Shown: piece by piece, positions 33,721-46,509 of the stretch
Layout of the letters: every line of letters starts with the position of its first letter
Position numbering within the stretch: the first letter of the stretch is position 1
From: Apoda limacodes
Taxonomy: Eukaryota > Arthropoda > Insecta > Lepidoptera > Limacodidae
DNA: 64,000 nt
Assembly: GCA_946406115.1 (NCBI GenBank)
Contig: OX291552.1
Location: 9,744,836-9,808,835 of the forward strand
Direction of reading: 5' to 3'
Position numbers and translations under genes: made by a program
The notes under the pieces: generated by a model
The model's input: the letters and a program-made list of their open reading frames with translations, nothing else
The model's database searches: none
Told to the model about the DNA's origin: nothing

Positions 33721-36700
33721 CTTTATAAGTATCGCCTTCTGTGTGTCTGTCTTGTGTTTTGTAAACCTAAACAATACCGATTTTGTCCAAAATAAAATTA
33801 TTGGAAGTTTTAATAAAGCCCTATTATCTGATTTTTCCTAAATTTTTAGATCACGAGGGCTTAAAGATTGGAGGTTTTTTACATACATACACACATTTTC
33901 TAACTTTGAAAGCCAATAACTCGAAAAAAATAAAGAAATTTTAGAAAAAAACATCCTAAGAATCTCAAATGCATTTCTTAGCGGTTTACAAAAGGTTTTA
34001 AGAAAGAATTATAGCAAGACATCGAAATGAGCGTTTTCACACGGATTTCGAACGTGTCATGCTCGCTGCGAATGGTACATTACGCCCCGTAACACCGGTC
34101 AGCTCCCACTTTAAGGCTGCAAATGTCTGCGCGACATACGGATACAGGGCCCTAAAAATTAACATCTTCAAAATTAAAAAAATCAAGGCCTTAGACCATA
34201 AATACTCAAAGTACACGGTATAACATTGAAAATTCCATCACTACACATGAACGCGGAAAGGAATGATCAGCGATATCACGGAATCTACAATCTCCGTAAA
34301 TAATTATTATACAGGAGAGGAAGAAGTATGATCTTTTACGAGAAATATGGAATTACTTTTAGCAACCTGACCACCTTGTTGTTTTTACCCGACTGCGCCA
34401 GAAGGAGGGTTATGCTTTTCGAGTGTGTGTATGTATGTATGTATGTTTATTTCTTTGGCACGCTCTGTAGCCTCAAGGGCTTGATGGATTTCAGCTTGAG
34501 AGGCATCGTTAGATTTGTCGCAATTGTGATAGTCACACTCAAGACATAAAATTCAACCTAATCTAACTTAAAATCAAAATAGCGGATTTTATGCGCTTTA
34601 ATGTGCGGGCTAAAAAACTTTTTTTTTCAAGACCCTCGAGTTGGGTTAAGTATCAAAATAAAGGGCTTTAAAAACTAGTCAAAATATATAACACTTATAC
34701 TACAAAAACTTTTTAACAAAAAAAAAAAAACTACCGGCTTAAAAATAATTACTTATTTCCAAATATCTTATATGAATTACAGTTTGAAGTTGGTTTCATG
34801 CAATTGAAGAGTGTTTAAACATGTTATCTGCATTTACACCAACTTCAAACTGTAATTCATACTAGCTGCTGCCCACGACGTTGTCTGCGTGAACGGTATA
34901 CTATAACATCACTTTTTGTGAACGAAACCATGGCGCGATCTAATTCGACGCCAACGCCATCTAGTTAGCAAATAGGAAACATTTCTATATGGTTAAGAAT
35001 TATAACACATCTAAGTTATGACTTTACACGATTTTTTAACATAAAATGAATGGCTAGGTGTGAGTATAATAATTAATAATTAAGAAGCAAGTCAGTACAG
35101 TAAAGGTGTACAACGCCATTTTCGCTCGATTATGTTTTGAAAATACTTTTTGGATTTTAAGAAAAAAAGTAGCCCAAAGGTAATAGTGTGGTATATTTTT
35201 AGAACCGGCTAATCAAGCCCTATATTTGATACCCCACACGATGGGTTTCTGAAAAAAAAAAAATTAAATCCCATACAAAAAATTGATGACACCATAACCC
35301 CTCCCTAAGGGAAATATTTTGAGGAACTGCGGCTCAAAATTATTGTTTTGCCCTAAAGTAGGTACCTGTGTGCCAAACGGCTAAACTCTACATTGATTTG
35401 CAGTTTTTTTTTATGCGTTTAATTACGGCTATAAAGGTTCACTGCTCATTCCCCGTAGGTGATAGCGTGATAATAATATTCGTGACAAATTTGAAGTAAA
35501 TCGATGCAGTACTTTTTGAGTTTATCCCGAACATACATACAGACAAATAGACAAAAATTCTAAAAACTATATTTTTGGCTTCGGTATCGATTGTAGATCT
35601 CACCCCAAGTATTCTTTTAAAAAAATATTCAATATACAGTTTTGACTTTCCTACCATTTTATTATATGTATTGATTAGATTTTTGGAAATAAGGAATCCC
35701 ATCAAAAACATAAATGTAAGATGAGAGCCAAGTTCAATATTATGATATATGCCTTGGATGTTGATTTCAACGACAAAAGAAGTGAGATCTAAATGGGTGC
35801 CAAGTTCAATGGTCAGCCCAGAAATTTATTTATAACAACATAAAATATAATTTCTTCTTATAACCTATGAGAAACTAGCCAAGTCAGACCTTAGGTTAAA
35901 ATATATTATCCTATAATAATTCGGTGTAAGGTAAGTGTGTTACCCATCCGTAATTCTATTGGACGACTCAGTGTACAATATACGTAATAAAAAGATAATT
36001 ATTTAAGACGATTACATAACAAATTACCTGTTATCTATGGAATTCTCAAGAAAAACATTTTGTTACCAATAAGTTCTCATTCTCAAACTCATTCAGAGTT
36101 AAGCATACATTCCTACTTATAACTACACTAAAATAATTAATATTAATTTTTGATTTAAACTATTGCCTATACCATACGTACTTACTAAAAGAATTGTAAT
36201 AATAAGATAACCACGAATATATAAGTATTTTTTTTTAGAAAATCTATGATTTTCGTAGCATAAATCGCAACCTTATAGGTAAGATATCAAGAGACAACCG
36301 GACAGCAAGACGGCGTTTGCCACTCGCTCGGACACGTTCGCGTCGAGGTTTTATCGCACCGCGCGCGCTGTGTACCGAAATGCCTATTATTTAATTATTA
36401 TTTATAAGTAACAATGATCTTACACTATTGATGTGCGCTAAATATTGCAACATTGAAACAATAATTAATACTAAATCCCAGTTAATAACGTAATAAATAC
36501 GAAAGTCGACTACTTACTTTTAGTTATAAGTACTATTTTATTTATTTATTTATTTGCCTGAATAAGGTACAGATGGTCTTAATAAATTATTGATGTACAT
36601 GGTTCTCTTATTCTACCCCTTCAGGGTGTGCAAATTTTACAATTGAATAATTAATTAATTTCTAAAATGTCACCAATAATAAAAATTCATTATCATCTAT

Positions 36701-37439
36701 CAACAGAATTAATCTAAATACAATATAAAATGTTAAGAAAAATAAAATACAATAGCTACATGTCATATTACAAATTTTAAATTACATTTGCCACATGTCA
36801 TATTACAATTTTTCAAAAAATTTAATACCCATATGTCATATTACAATTTTTAAGTTATTGCATAGCTTCTATCGCGGGCCTTGAGCGCGGGGACCGAATC
36901 CAGAAATTCCGTAACGAAAAAACCTCACGCTCCCCAATCCGACGGGCAAGGAGGTGTGGCTTGAAGGCCGTGCATCGTCTAACGTCGTTTCAGTTCGGCA
37001 GTCTTCGACACGCCGTTGTGTGCGATTAGACCAAAGAGTATTATAATTATACCAAAAGGAAGGATTAGACGTATTGTACGACTCTACAAAACTCGCACGA
37101 ATCGAGACGAGCTGCTCCGAAATCGGAAGAATACATAAGCAGCTGTTTATAAGAAAGTATATAGGTATTTATGTACAACAGTGAATATTTTATTTATTTA
37201 ATAATAGAAAAATTTGTTTTCTTATCGGTCACCACGCTCAAAAAGTGTAACTTGAATTAATATCAAAGAAAAAGAAATACTGCATGAATAAAATAAATAA
37301 ATAAAATTATAATTGCATAAGTTGATACAAAATGCTATACAATAGCTTTACCGCGGCAGTCTTTTTTTTGGCAGCAATTGATGCACGCTATTTATTGTTA
37401 AGAAATTCTCCGACGCTATAAAAACAATTTTCTAGTAAC
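33721..37439. other. Intergenic, AT-rich, dispersed repeats
   Basis: No gene seen. 34730-34862 is a hairpin repeat. 34862-34930 starts 'actagctgctgcccacgacg', a CTAGT-type repeat end. 36541-36560 is a TTTA run. 36880-37030 is a GC-rich repeat ('gcgcggggaccgaatccaga'). Some 'gcgcgcgctgtgtaccgaaa' sequence lies near 36360. Confidence 0.5.
34741..34862. repeat. Near-perfect hairpin, same arms as at 14601-14760
   Basis: Left arm 34772-34793 'tgaattacagtttgaagttg' and right arm ending at 34860 'caacttcaaactgtaattca' are perfect inverse copies. The loop is about 40 bases. The outer flank 'aataattacttatttcc' also matches the first copy. Confidence 0.75.
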
Positions 37440-38520
37440 CATCCCGTGAATCCTTTTTTAAATAAACGATATTATAGTGCTTTTATATCAGATGGCAACT
37501 TATTGTAAATTTTTATTGCCATATAACAAACATTCTTACCATATATATCAAGGTTACATTTAGGTATAAATAATTTCAATTTATCTCTTGACGACCTTGC
37601 GGTTACGATTTCTGAATGTTTAGGAAAGTTTTGCGGATGTTGTCTAACAAACAGACATATGTTCCTGATGTACATGCATGGTAATGTTAACAATTTTAAG
37701 CGTTGCATATTACTCGTATACATCTTTTTTAGGTTTTAAAAGCTCTATTTATGTCCACAGAGTTACCCCACAACAGTAGACCGTAGTTTAATACGGATGC
37801 CACATAGCCGTGATACGCTGTTAGTGCAGTTTCTAATGAACTTGTTTGTCTTACCCGTTTCAGAGCATAGACAAAACGATCTAGTTTACTACAAACATTC
37901 TCTATCTGTGGTTTCCAATTTATATGTTTGTCAATTACAATTCCAAGAAATACAGCATTTTCCACTTCTTGTACTACGTCGTTATTACACTTAAGTTTTA
38001 ATTTCAATTTATTCGATTTGTACGTAGAGAACTGTACCACATTGGTTTTTTTTATGTTTATTTTAAAATTATTATTTGTCAACCATGTAATCACTTTATT
38101 AAAATTATCGTTAATTTTATTTTCAAAATCTTTTTTATCGTCGCATTCTATAATTTAAGTCGTGTCATCAGCAAAAAGAATACATTTTTCCTGAATAACA
38201 GTTGGAAGGTCATTAATATAAGTCAAAAATAGCAGTGGACCCAATATACTACCTAACACCACATTTGTTAACTTTTTATGTAGAGCAGTAGTCTTTTTTA
38301 ATTGGTTGTCCATTTATTATTGAAATGTTCCTAATTTTCGTTCATTGTTGCCTATTTTTCAAGTAGTCTTATAACCAGTCGTGAGCTTTACCTCTCACAC
38401 CATTTATCTCTAACTTATGTAGAAGATTATTATGTGCGACAAAATCGAAAGCTTTAGTCATATCCAGTAGAATAGCGACAGTAGGTTTTCTGTTATTCAT
38501 ATTTTCTGTTACAGTTTTAA
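37440..38520 (-). mobile_element. CR1/Jockey-type RT relic (family B)
   Basis: - strand: ILLDMTKAFDFVAHNNLLHKL, then WLTNNNFKINIKKTNVVQFS, VFLGIVIDKHINWKPQIENV, ALTAYHGYVASVLNYGLLLW, SLTPLFKKHKLLTLPCMYI, YNKLPSDIKAL. The RT palm is interrupted by stops, and the GDPL/PQGSxLGP region is degraded. Different from family A and similar in plan to the fragment at 52120-53060. Confidence 0.8.
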
Positions 38521-39713
38521 TTAGGTTAAAACACGCAACTAAAAGGGAAATATTTGAATAAAAAACAAATTAAGGGTGGTATTGAACTCTATTATATTTT
38601 CACGTGAAGACCTTAAAATTCACATAAAGACCGGCTGTCCTAAGTTTTGATTGCTTGATTGATTTGTTTGAAAAAAAAATAACACTTAAATCTGTGAATA
38701 AAAATAAATAACAAATTAAATAAAAAAAAAACCCCAACGAAAACAGAAATCAAAACATAGGTATAAATCGCGCCACGTAAGTTAGGTACAGGTACAGTTA
38801 CTGACAATAACGAATATTTTGTGCGTGGCCCGTAATTTATCATATTTTTTCTTAAAACTAAGTACTTACTGTCTGGCACTGCCCTGCGCCCATCACACGA
38901 GACGACAATTATTACGTCTCATGTACTCAGTAATTATATCTTATGAAGTAAATTTTAAAAAAAAGTTTTTAAAATACATACGTAATTTTAAAATACATCA
39001 GATCATCTTATAAGTTATTGTACTTTTTAAACAACGTTGGCTTGGGAAGTAGTCGTTAGGTATAAAAAAAATTAACAGTTAAAAAAAAAGAATTACATAA
39101 AACACTTAAGGGTTAAAAGTTGTAAATGTTTTTTAATCACTGTCACTCACTGGTATAACGGCGTGACACCTTCTACATAATTTTACATAATTTCCGACTT
39201 AGAAAACTTAAGTGCGTGATTGTACCCCATGGCCTGTGTTGCTATGGTTACGCGCTGCCCTTCGCGTCGTACCGCATTCCCCACCTCAATGGACCCGAAA
39301 ATGTATTACTGCGCATGGTTCAACTTACGTGGCACGACTTATACCAAATATTTAAGTGGCGTTTTGTTGACTGACATAATGTACATAATGCGGTAATCCT
39401 ACCAAAGAGAATAGACCAAGATTTGTATTGTGTTATACAGAATTGATGTCTTTTTAACTTGGCAGGATTATGACATTAAACGCATTGAAGCAGTCAACAA
39501 AACGCACCTTTAACTATTTTGACATTTTTGCAGATTTTGCCATGCAAGCAGACTCGTAAATTTAAATCTGGTCACACTAATTTTTCCGTATTCGTTTGGT
39601 ATCTGTGGTATGTTTGTATGTAAGGTTTTTTATTAAAAAATTTAAACATCGGATTTAAACGTAGTGCTTATAGTCTCATTGCATTGGATTGGAACTTATT
39701 CTGATCACTCACA
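38521..39713 (+). promoter_or_regulatory. Upstream region and 5' UTR of the cold-shock gene
   Basis: AT-rich, no repeat clearly recognised. Two motifs recur: 'ctacataattttacataatt' at 39173-39192, and 'aacgccgtgtgatcacccaa' beyond the first exon. Transcription start cannot be fixed by eye; no clear TATA box was chosen. Confidence 0.3.
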
Positions 39714-39820
39714 ATGTCCAATGATTACGGTTTCAATAGTGACGATTCCCCTAACAAGATAAATACACATCTTCAACTTCCGAGCCCCATTATTACACGA
39801 AGAAACCGCACAGCGTCAAC
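39714..39820 (+). CDS. CARHSP1: CARHSP1-like exon 1
   Basis: [18 protein letters not shown] to NRTAS plus AC. Donor AC|gtaagt. The start has A at -3 ('cacaATG'), close to the insect consensus. Confidence 0.85.
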
Positions 39821-42367
39821 GTAAGTTTAATTTTCTTATATGTGTATTTTGAGAAATATTGATATTTAAAGTAGCTTGTGTATGGTTTAACAAACATATT
39901 TCAGATCAGAAAGAGCTCTTGGAAATCCTCTTGAAAGTGGAAAGATCAAATCATTTTGCCGAGCTAAAGGTCATGGGTTCGTTAGTCCCGAAAAAGGCGG
40001 AGAAGACATTTTTTTACATATTTCTGAGTAAGTTTCTATTTTCATGTTTAGCTAAGTATCATAATAGTTACTTGGTGTCTTAGGGCTTTTAAGTTTTTCA
40101 GAGTTTAGAATTAGTAACATGCCACCTTTACTCAGCGCTATGTTCAGTTTTAACGCCGTGTGATCACCCAACGATTAACTTGCCGTTCAATAACTGATTC
40201 ACACAGCGAATGCACCATATTGTTCAATAATATGGTAAATATAGTTGGGATCACACTAATCGCACCATGAAATTGGAGGTTAAAATTTGCACTACAACAG
40301 CTAACAAGAATTAATTTTTTGGTTTAACCCGTCAAGCATCCCCATACTAAGGAAATTATCCGCCCTTGCTGCGTACAAACGGACATACACCTAACTTTAT
40401 TATGTTTATTCTGATATTTACAGTATAAAAAAAAAGTAATAATATTAAGTTTGTGATATATATAATAAGTAATAATAAATTTATTTACTAAAAAAAGGCA
40501 TAGTTTTTTATATATAGCACATTACCAGGGGTAAAAATTAACTCTATGCTACTGTTAATAAAATCCAAAATCCAACTCAAAATGGCGCAATATTAATGGC
40601 GGCCGGATCAAATTACCAAAACAATTTCTGATAAAAAAGTATTGAACGCACAAAATATTGTCCACCCAAAAATACTAGAACGTAGGACAGGCCATTGGCT
40701 TCACTTCTGAATACTTACAATTAGCCTGTCTGATAAAAGTCGTCCTGAAAAAAATCCCCCGCGACACAAAACGCTTAGAGACCACTGTGGTCCCTAGGAC
40801 GCGTAACGGGTTAATATTACTAAAGCAACTATAAGTGATAAAGAGTACTATTTGTGGACTGAATGAGGTAGGATGATAAGAGGAGACAATAACACAATAC
40901 TTGATAAATAGAATCTTCTTATGACCTCAATTTTCATTGACTGTTTTGCAATCTAGCGGTAATTTTCAAAACCGATGTTGTCAAAGCTGTTTAGATTTAA
41001 AGTCATGTAAACCGTATGAACAACCAGTAATCGCCGGGCAAAAGACAAATGGTGATGATCAAGAGTGAGTAGGCGCTGGAAAAAAAATCCAGGTTTTTTT
41101 TTAAAACACTTTATTCACAAATCAACTACTTTATTCCCTTCTGCCTACTTTCCACTTTAAGTAATTCACTCTGACCAAGGACTTGGTCGACAAGGATGTA
41201 TAGAAAAGCGTCCAGAGGATTAGCTAAATACCACTTGTAAATAATTTAGTATAAATTTAATTGTTAAAGCACTATTTGTTGCCACAATTCTGTATATGTT
41301 ATTCATTAAAAGGTAAAGATACCTTTTTTACTGCCCATCATTTCAACTATCCTTTTTAGATCTAGACATGCAGTAGCGTGTGCAGCCAAGTTCAAGGGAA
41401 AAGGAACTGGCGACACAACAGCCATGTATAATATTACATTAACCATTTCAAGTTACTTTTGACCCCTTCACAACTGAAAACCTAATAAACCTACATACAT
41501 GAAATTTGGCACTGTTATTAAAGGCAGCTTGTCTAAAATCCAACATTTCATAAATGTAGCTCATACATTACATTTAAAAACTGGCATTTTTATAACAGAC
41601 TGACATACTCACTGACTGACATATAGATCAAAAAACGTTAGGTTAACTAAGTTTCAAAACTGGTTTCCAAAAATTTTTCTCCTATTTCAGTTTTAAAAAC
41701 ATTAAGGATTTTCTTGTTTTATATTGAGGACTTTCAAGTTTTGGAAATAGTTTCGAAACAGGATATTTTTGTTTTAATTGGTAACTGGTTTCGAAAAAAG
41801 AAGTAATGTTATCATTTGGAAACCAGGTTTCATTAGAAGAAATATTTCTCTTTTTTGGAAACCGGTATCAAAATTTGATTCTGAAAGCGGCCAAAGGGCT
41901 TCCAGATGACCAAGAAACTTGATGTTTGGCATAGAGGTAGTCTATTATATATAGGTAATATAAATTCTTTTCTTAAGGACATATTTTTTTTTAACAAAGT
42001 AGGTCAATATGTTTAAAAAACTTTTAACCAGGCTTGATCAATCAATCAAAAATATTTCTTCAAGGTTTTTCAAAAAAAAATATTTACAATTTACCACAAT
42101 GCAAAGAGCCGTCGAGAAATTTAACTTAATAAAAAATTAAAAACATATCAATACTTTGTAAATCAACTTTGTGGCTTAAACCTTGTATCCATAAATATCT
42201 ATTTTCTTTACAGCATTGAAGGAGAGTATGTACCATTGCCAGGTGATGAAGTAATATATCGGCTTTGTCCAATTCCTCCAAAGTTCGAAAAGTTTCAAGC
42301 TGTCCATGTACGTATAGTGCATCTGACACCGGAGAAACATCTGAAGTGGGATGAGCCCCCACTGTAA
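39714..42367 (+). CDS. CARHSP1: CARHSP1/CSDC2-like cold-shock-domain protein (3 exons, 127 aa)
   Basis: Exons 39714-39820, 39905-40027, 42214-42367; total 384 nt, GT-AG borders, all in phase. The N-terminal ~45 residues are disordered, with [18 protein letters not shown], the basic-Ser motif that is phosphorylated in mammalian CARHSP1 (family knowledge). The cold-shock domain then follows: [15 protein letters not shown] (RNP1-like KGHGF), [10 protein letters not shown] (RNP2-like), [18 protein letters not shown] and [20 protein letters not shown]. Length and order match the family (about 130-150 aa). It binds single-stranded RNA/DNA and affects mRNA stability in the cytoplasm. ATG 39714 is the first in frame with good homology. 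Confidence 0.9.
39905..40027 (+). CDS. CARHSP1: CARHSP1-like exon 2
   Basis: Completes ACA, then [18 protein letters not shown] to [10 protein letters not shown] plus GA. Acceptor 'catatttcag' after an 84 bp intron; donor GA|gtaagt. Carries both nucleic-acid-binding motifs. Confidence 0.9.
40028..42213 (+). other. CARHSP1-like intron 2
   Basis: 2.2 kb, AT-rich. 41360-41590 ('tctagacatgcagtagcgtg' to 'tttcataaatgtagct') is a repeat shared with 10845-11045. 41590-41940 looks like diverged repeat sequence with recurring 'ggaaaccggtatc' or 'ggaaaccaggtttc' words. Confidence 0.5.
42214..42367 (+). CDS. CARHSP1: CARHSP1-like exon 3 and stop
   Basis: C completes GAC, then [18 protein letters not shown] to [11 protein letters not shown] at 42365-42367. 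Acceptor 'ttctttacag'. Confidence 0.9.
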
Positions 42368-44620
42368 CACATTAAGACCATATTTTTCAACTATTGAGCC
42401 ATCTGGGGACCCTCTCCTTTATTCCAACTTGCCATATAATTGTTTTATGTGTAAGAGTACCTAAGCTATTTCCTCTTCAATGTAATGATCATATAATTTT
42501 ATCTTACTCAATATACCTTAGCATCACAAAATGGATAGAAAGTCTCAAAAGAAAACATAAACGTATTGGAAACCTTTTTATTTTTATACTTCATTGGTAT
42601 AAGTATGTAATTAATTAGTCCAGCTTGCAATGTGAATATTTGTGTAAACTACAAAAGAGTACTATGACCATACCATATTTCCATGCTGACTATAATTCAT
42701 ATTATTTTTTTTTACAAAATATTTTAGCATTTGAAAATGGAAACATACATTGTTTAAAATGTCATTAGAAAGCAGAAATGTATTAAAAACCATTCTATTT
42801 TTTTACTTTAGTGGTATAAGCATGTTATTGGTCCATTTGTACACATAATTGCTTGTTTTAAAATAAATATATTTAACATGTTAGGCTCAAGTCATCCTTA
42901 ATATCTGTCTTTTGTCAACTCATAAGCATTTACTACTTGGTAGAACTTTTCAAATAGGTGCTTGGAACTTTCAAATGAACTCTCCTTCCTTTGAGTGAGT
43001 GAAATTACACAAGTGTACTTATATTTCCAACCACATTTTTAGGGTTCCGTAGCTAAAACGTAACCCTTATTTGTAATGTCTATCTGCTGTCTGTGTTCAC
43101 AGTGATGTGTTTTTTGTAAACGACCATAGAGGAGTAGTTCTCCATACATTGAATCAAAAGTTAAAAAATTTCTTTTGGCGCATCCCACCATGTTATTGAA
43201 TTATATTATTAGACATTGAAAAAGCATTAAAGGTTCTTAAAAAAAAGGCTAAAATTATATTTTGGGAGCTATTGGCTTTCAAAGTTGATTAAATTTGTGC
43301 CCACCCTCTTCACTTCTGACTTTTAAACCCTGTGATCTAAAAATCTGATAAAATCACAACAATAGACCTTTATGCATACTACCAACAAAACTTTGGACAA
43401 ATCGGTTCATAAGTTTTTTAATATCACTGGGCCGGATCAATTTATTGAATATTATTAAACATCACATGTAATGGTATAAGTATATGATTGGCGCAAATGT
43501 AATATTGTTGTCCAGTTTTCTGCCCATAATTATTTTAATATTTTTGTTAGGCTTAAGTAATCCTTTACTTTAATTTGTGTGAATTGAAATTTGTGTTTAT
43601 GTTATCCATAGTAATGTTAAATTTTACAGTGTTTCCTACTTTATACAACTGTAAAGTTGTAAAGTAACGCAAAAAAAATATTATATATGTATCAAAAAAC
43701 TACATATACATCAATTTCTAAACTGTGTATAAGAAAAACACTGTCCTTACTGTTATAGCTGCTATGTTAACTAAAAATATCTTATTTGTATAAGATAGAT
43801 ATAGTCCAGTATTAAGAACAAAGTGAGAAGCAGATATAGTCCAGTATTAAGAATAAAGTGAGAAGCCAACGAGTGGTGCTAACTTTTTGAAAGATTTACC
43901 ACCATAAGATTATGATTGCAACTGTAGTTGACGTAAAATATGTTTGTGTGGCTTCTTGCATTACTTACATTTAATGTATGTATTTATTTACATTGCTAAT
44001 AAGCAGTCCAGGTATTGGCCTAAGTTTTGCATGTAGTACTTATAATGTACCTATTATTAAAATAGTATTTTTCGTAAATTTGCACAAAAGTGTATGATGA
44101 ATTAATTAAATGTTTATGTCAACGTTAGGTGTATATGGCGAAACATTGGCCTTTATGTATTTATTTAAAAGGTTCTAAAATTCCTTTTTCATTATATTTA
44201 TTATATTTTATTTGATTAACAATAACAGAATAATAAAAATGTGATTATGAAATATGTATATCATCAAAATTTGCACAAAATCATTCTAAAATTTAGTCAC
44301 TATAGACCAATTAGGACATACCTTATCATGATTGTAACATAATTAATTTTATCAAAAATTGGAAGCCTTATAATAATGATTTGAGTGTGTTACTAACAAA
44401 AAAAATTTGTGATGAAACAATATTTTTTCATCATTTTACTGACAAAAAAAAAATGTTCACCTTTTTACATCAGTGTATAGCCATGTATATTACGTTTGGA
44501 TTTATAACAATTACATTTAAGCGACATAATGAATATTTAAGCAGTACACTCTTTGTTTATAATTGTTTTGTAAATAATCAGAACACCCCTAAACTTTAAG
44601 AATAAAAAGCCTTTATGATG
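42368..44620 (+). terminator. Probable 3' UTR of the cold-shock gene
   Basis: No recognised ORF or typical transposon apart from an 'agggttccgtagctaaaacg' repeat at 43041. AATAAA occurs at 42862-42867 and 44601-44606, so the message may end at either. The long AT-rich tract with ATTTA-like words would fit a regulated 3' UTR; this is an inference. Confidence 0.4.
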
Positions 44621-45269
44621 TAGGTATATATGTATATGAAGTAATGCAGCTTTAAAATTACTCCATCAGTCATTTCATTATTTAAATCCGATTAAAACAA
44701 CTACGTTTGGATATAATATAATTCTAAGGGTGGGGCATAGTTACACTGTTATTTTCATAGGACAAAATACGGGCAAAATTCTCGAACGCCGTTTAACCTT
44801 GAATGTTTTTGGTTTCGCCCACGGGCGTACCTCACAAGATTTAGTAGTGTTTGCAAACAGGATACTACCTAATTAAGGTATAATGCATAATTACAAATTA
44901 CAAATGTTAGCTTTCTGCTGCATAGTCAAAACTTTATTTTTTATTTACACATTTTTTTACATTGCACGGCAGTGTATCCAATTATAGTAAAAACGTTTCT
45001 TTTTTTTTAAAAAAGATATTTAGAAGCAGCTATGCAAGTGGAAAACGAATGCATTCTTTCTTAGATAGGTACTATGATTGTTGTTGAGGCAACACAGAAC
45101 ACACAGTAATATGGCTGTTTTATTTAAGTGTAGATACGTAGTGTGTATTTGTTTACTTTGTCACTCGGACGATGGCGCACTGTTGATGTGACTCATACAT
45201 TTTGTTATCGTTACGAAAATAATCTAGATAACGCCTCTGCCGACCTAATAGTGAAGCGTTATCAAAATA
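44621..45269. other. Intergenic, nothing recognised
   Basis: AT-rich. 45130-45260 is less AT-rich ('cactcggacgatggcgcact') and may be the flank or start of the adjacent SINE copy. Confidence 0.35.
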
Positions 45270-45460
45270 CGCACCTTACCACCCTCGCTCAGTTTGGTAG
45301 TCTGCGTGCCGATCCGAACAGTGTGAAATCGATCCCCGCACAAGACAAGATTTTTGTGAACGTTTGGGTTTGTCCGAGTGTTTTTTGTGTATGTATTTAC
45401 AAAAAAAAGTAAGGTATATAAGGTATTTGTATCCGTTGTCTGGTACTACTAAATATTTTA
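45270..45460 (+). repeat. tRNA-derived SINE, + orientation
   Basis: Degraded head 'agtttggtagtctgcgtgcc' (A-box-like) and 'gtgaaatcgatccccgca' (B-box-like), then body 'tttgggtttgtccgagtg', 'tgtatgtatttacaaaaaa' and 'tatccgttgtctggtac'. Same family as the next entry but inverted to it. Confidence 0.7.
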
Positions 45461-45484
45461 TTTTTTTCATTTAAATAATTTTTT

Positions 45485-45722
45485 CTGGACACTAAACACA
45501 GCGTCGGCTGGTCCCAAGGCAAGCAAAGCTTTTGTTATGGATACCAGACAACAGATATAAATACGTATATATTATCTTTTTTTTTTTGTAAATACATACA
45601 TAAACATAAATACACCAGGACTCTTTCAAATGTTTTTTATCACATAAAAGTTGGTACACTGCGGAAATCGAACCCACACCCTCTGCGCAGCAGTCGGCTA
45701 CACTACCAACTAGGCTGAGGAG
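45485..45722 (-). repeat. tRNA-derived SINE, - orientation
   Basis: - strand head 'agcctagttggtagtgtagc' (A box) and 'gtgggttcgatttccgca' (B box), body with 'gtatgtatttacaaaaaaaa' and 'tgttgtctggtatcc', tail 'gctgtgtttagtgtccag'. Matches 53565-53818 along its length. Confidence 0.8.
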
Positions 45723-45961
45723 TCATACTATTACACTTATAGTAACAAGCCTTGCATAGTTTCGGCACACCTTGGACACTTCATACAAAAATTCACATTA
45801 TTCGTAACTACGTACTAACACTATGGAAAGAAAGGATGTGCACAAATATATACGACTGGTAACAGGATTCGATTCACAATTTATAATGACTGGGACATAG
45901 TTTTGACCAGCGTACAAGCCGCAATTTTGAAACCAGCTCCATTGGGAAACATTAAAGTAAA

Positions 45962-46505
45962 CATAAAAGTTCGGCCCCATATGGAGTACTGCTGCCATTT
46001 CTGGGCAGGTGCACCCGGATACCAGCTTGGCCCTTTTGACTCGGTTCAACGACGGGCTGTGAAAATTGTCGACGATTCCAAACTCTCTTGCGGTATCGAG
46101 CCCTTAAGTCTGAGGAGAACCTTTGCGTCCCTGTGTGTTCTACCGCTTGTACAATGGGTTGTGTTCTGAGAAATTGTTCGAAATGATGCCCACGGCTACT
46201 TTCTACTATCGCACCGCTCGCCATCAGCAGGGAATTTATTCTCACACTTTAGAACCTAAATGCTCGCGTACAGTGCGGTTTCAGAGAAACTTCCTCCCGC
46301 GAACGCTTAAGTTGTGGAATGAGCTCCCTGCCAAGGTTTTCTGCAAGGACTACAGTATGGAGTTCTTCAAGAAAGAAGTTATTAGATTTCTGAAGGGTCG
46401 GCAACGCGCAAGGTGTTGCAAGCGTCCATAGGCTACGGTGACCGCTTACCATCAGGCGGACCGTAAGCTTGCTTGCCACCTTAGTGGTTTAATAAAAATA
46501 AAAAA
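45962..46505 (+). mobile_element. Non-LTR family A 3' end with A-rich tail
   Basis: VRPHMEYCCHFWAGAPGYQL, VQRRAVKIVDDSKLSCGIEP, then shifted FYRLYNGLCSEKLFEMMPTA and TLKLWNELPAKVFCKDYSME. The 3' UTR 'accatcaggcggaccgtaag' is followed by 'aataaaaataaaaaaaatt', the tail. 5'-truncated, as is typical of target-primed insertion. Confidence 0.88.
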
Positions 46506-46509
46506 AATT

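Noticed and set aside
45640..45722. tRNA gene on the - strand
   Set aside because: A and B boxes are present, but the sequence cannot form a full cloverleaf and runs into a SINE body that recurs at 53565-53818.
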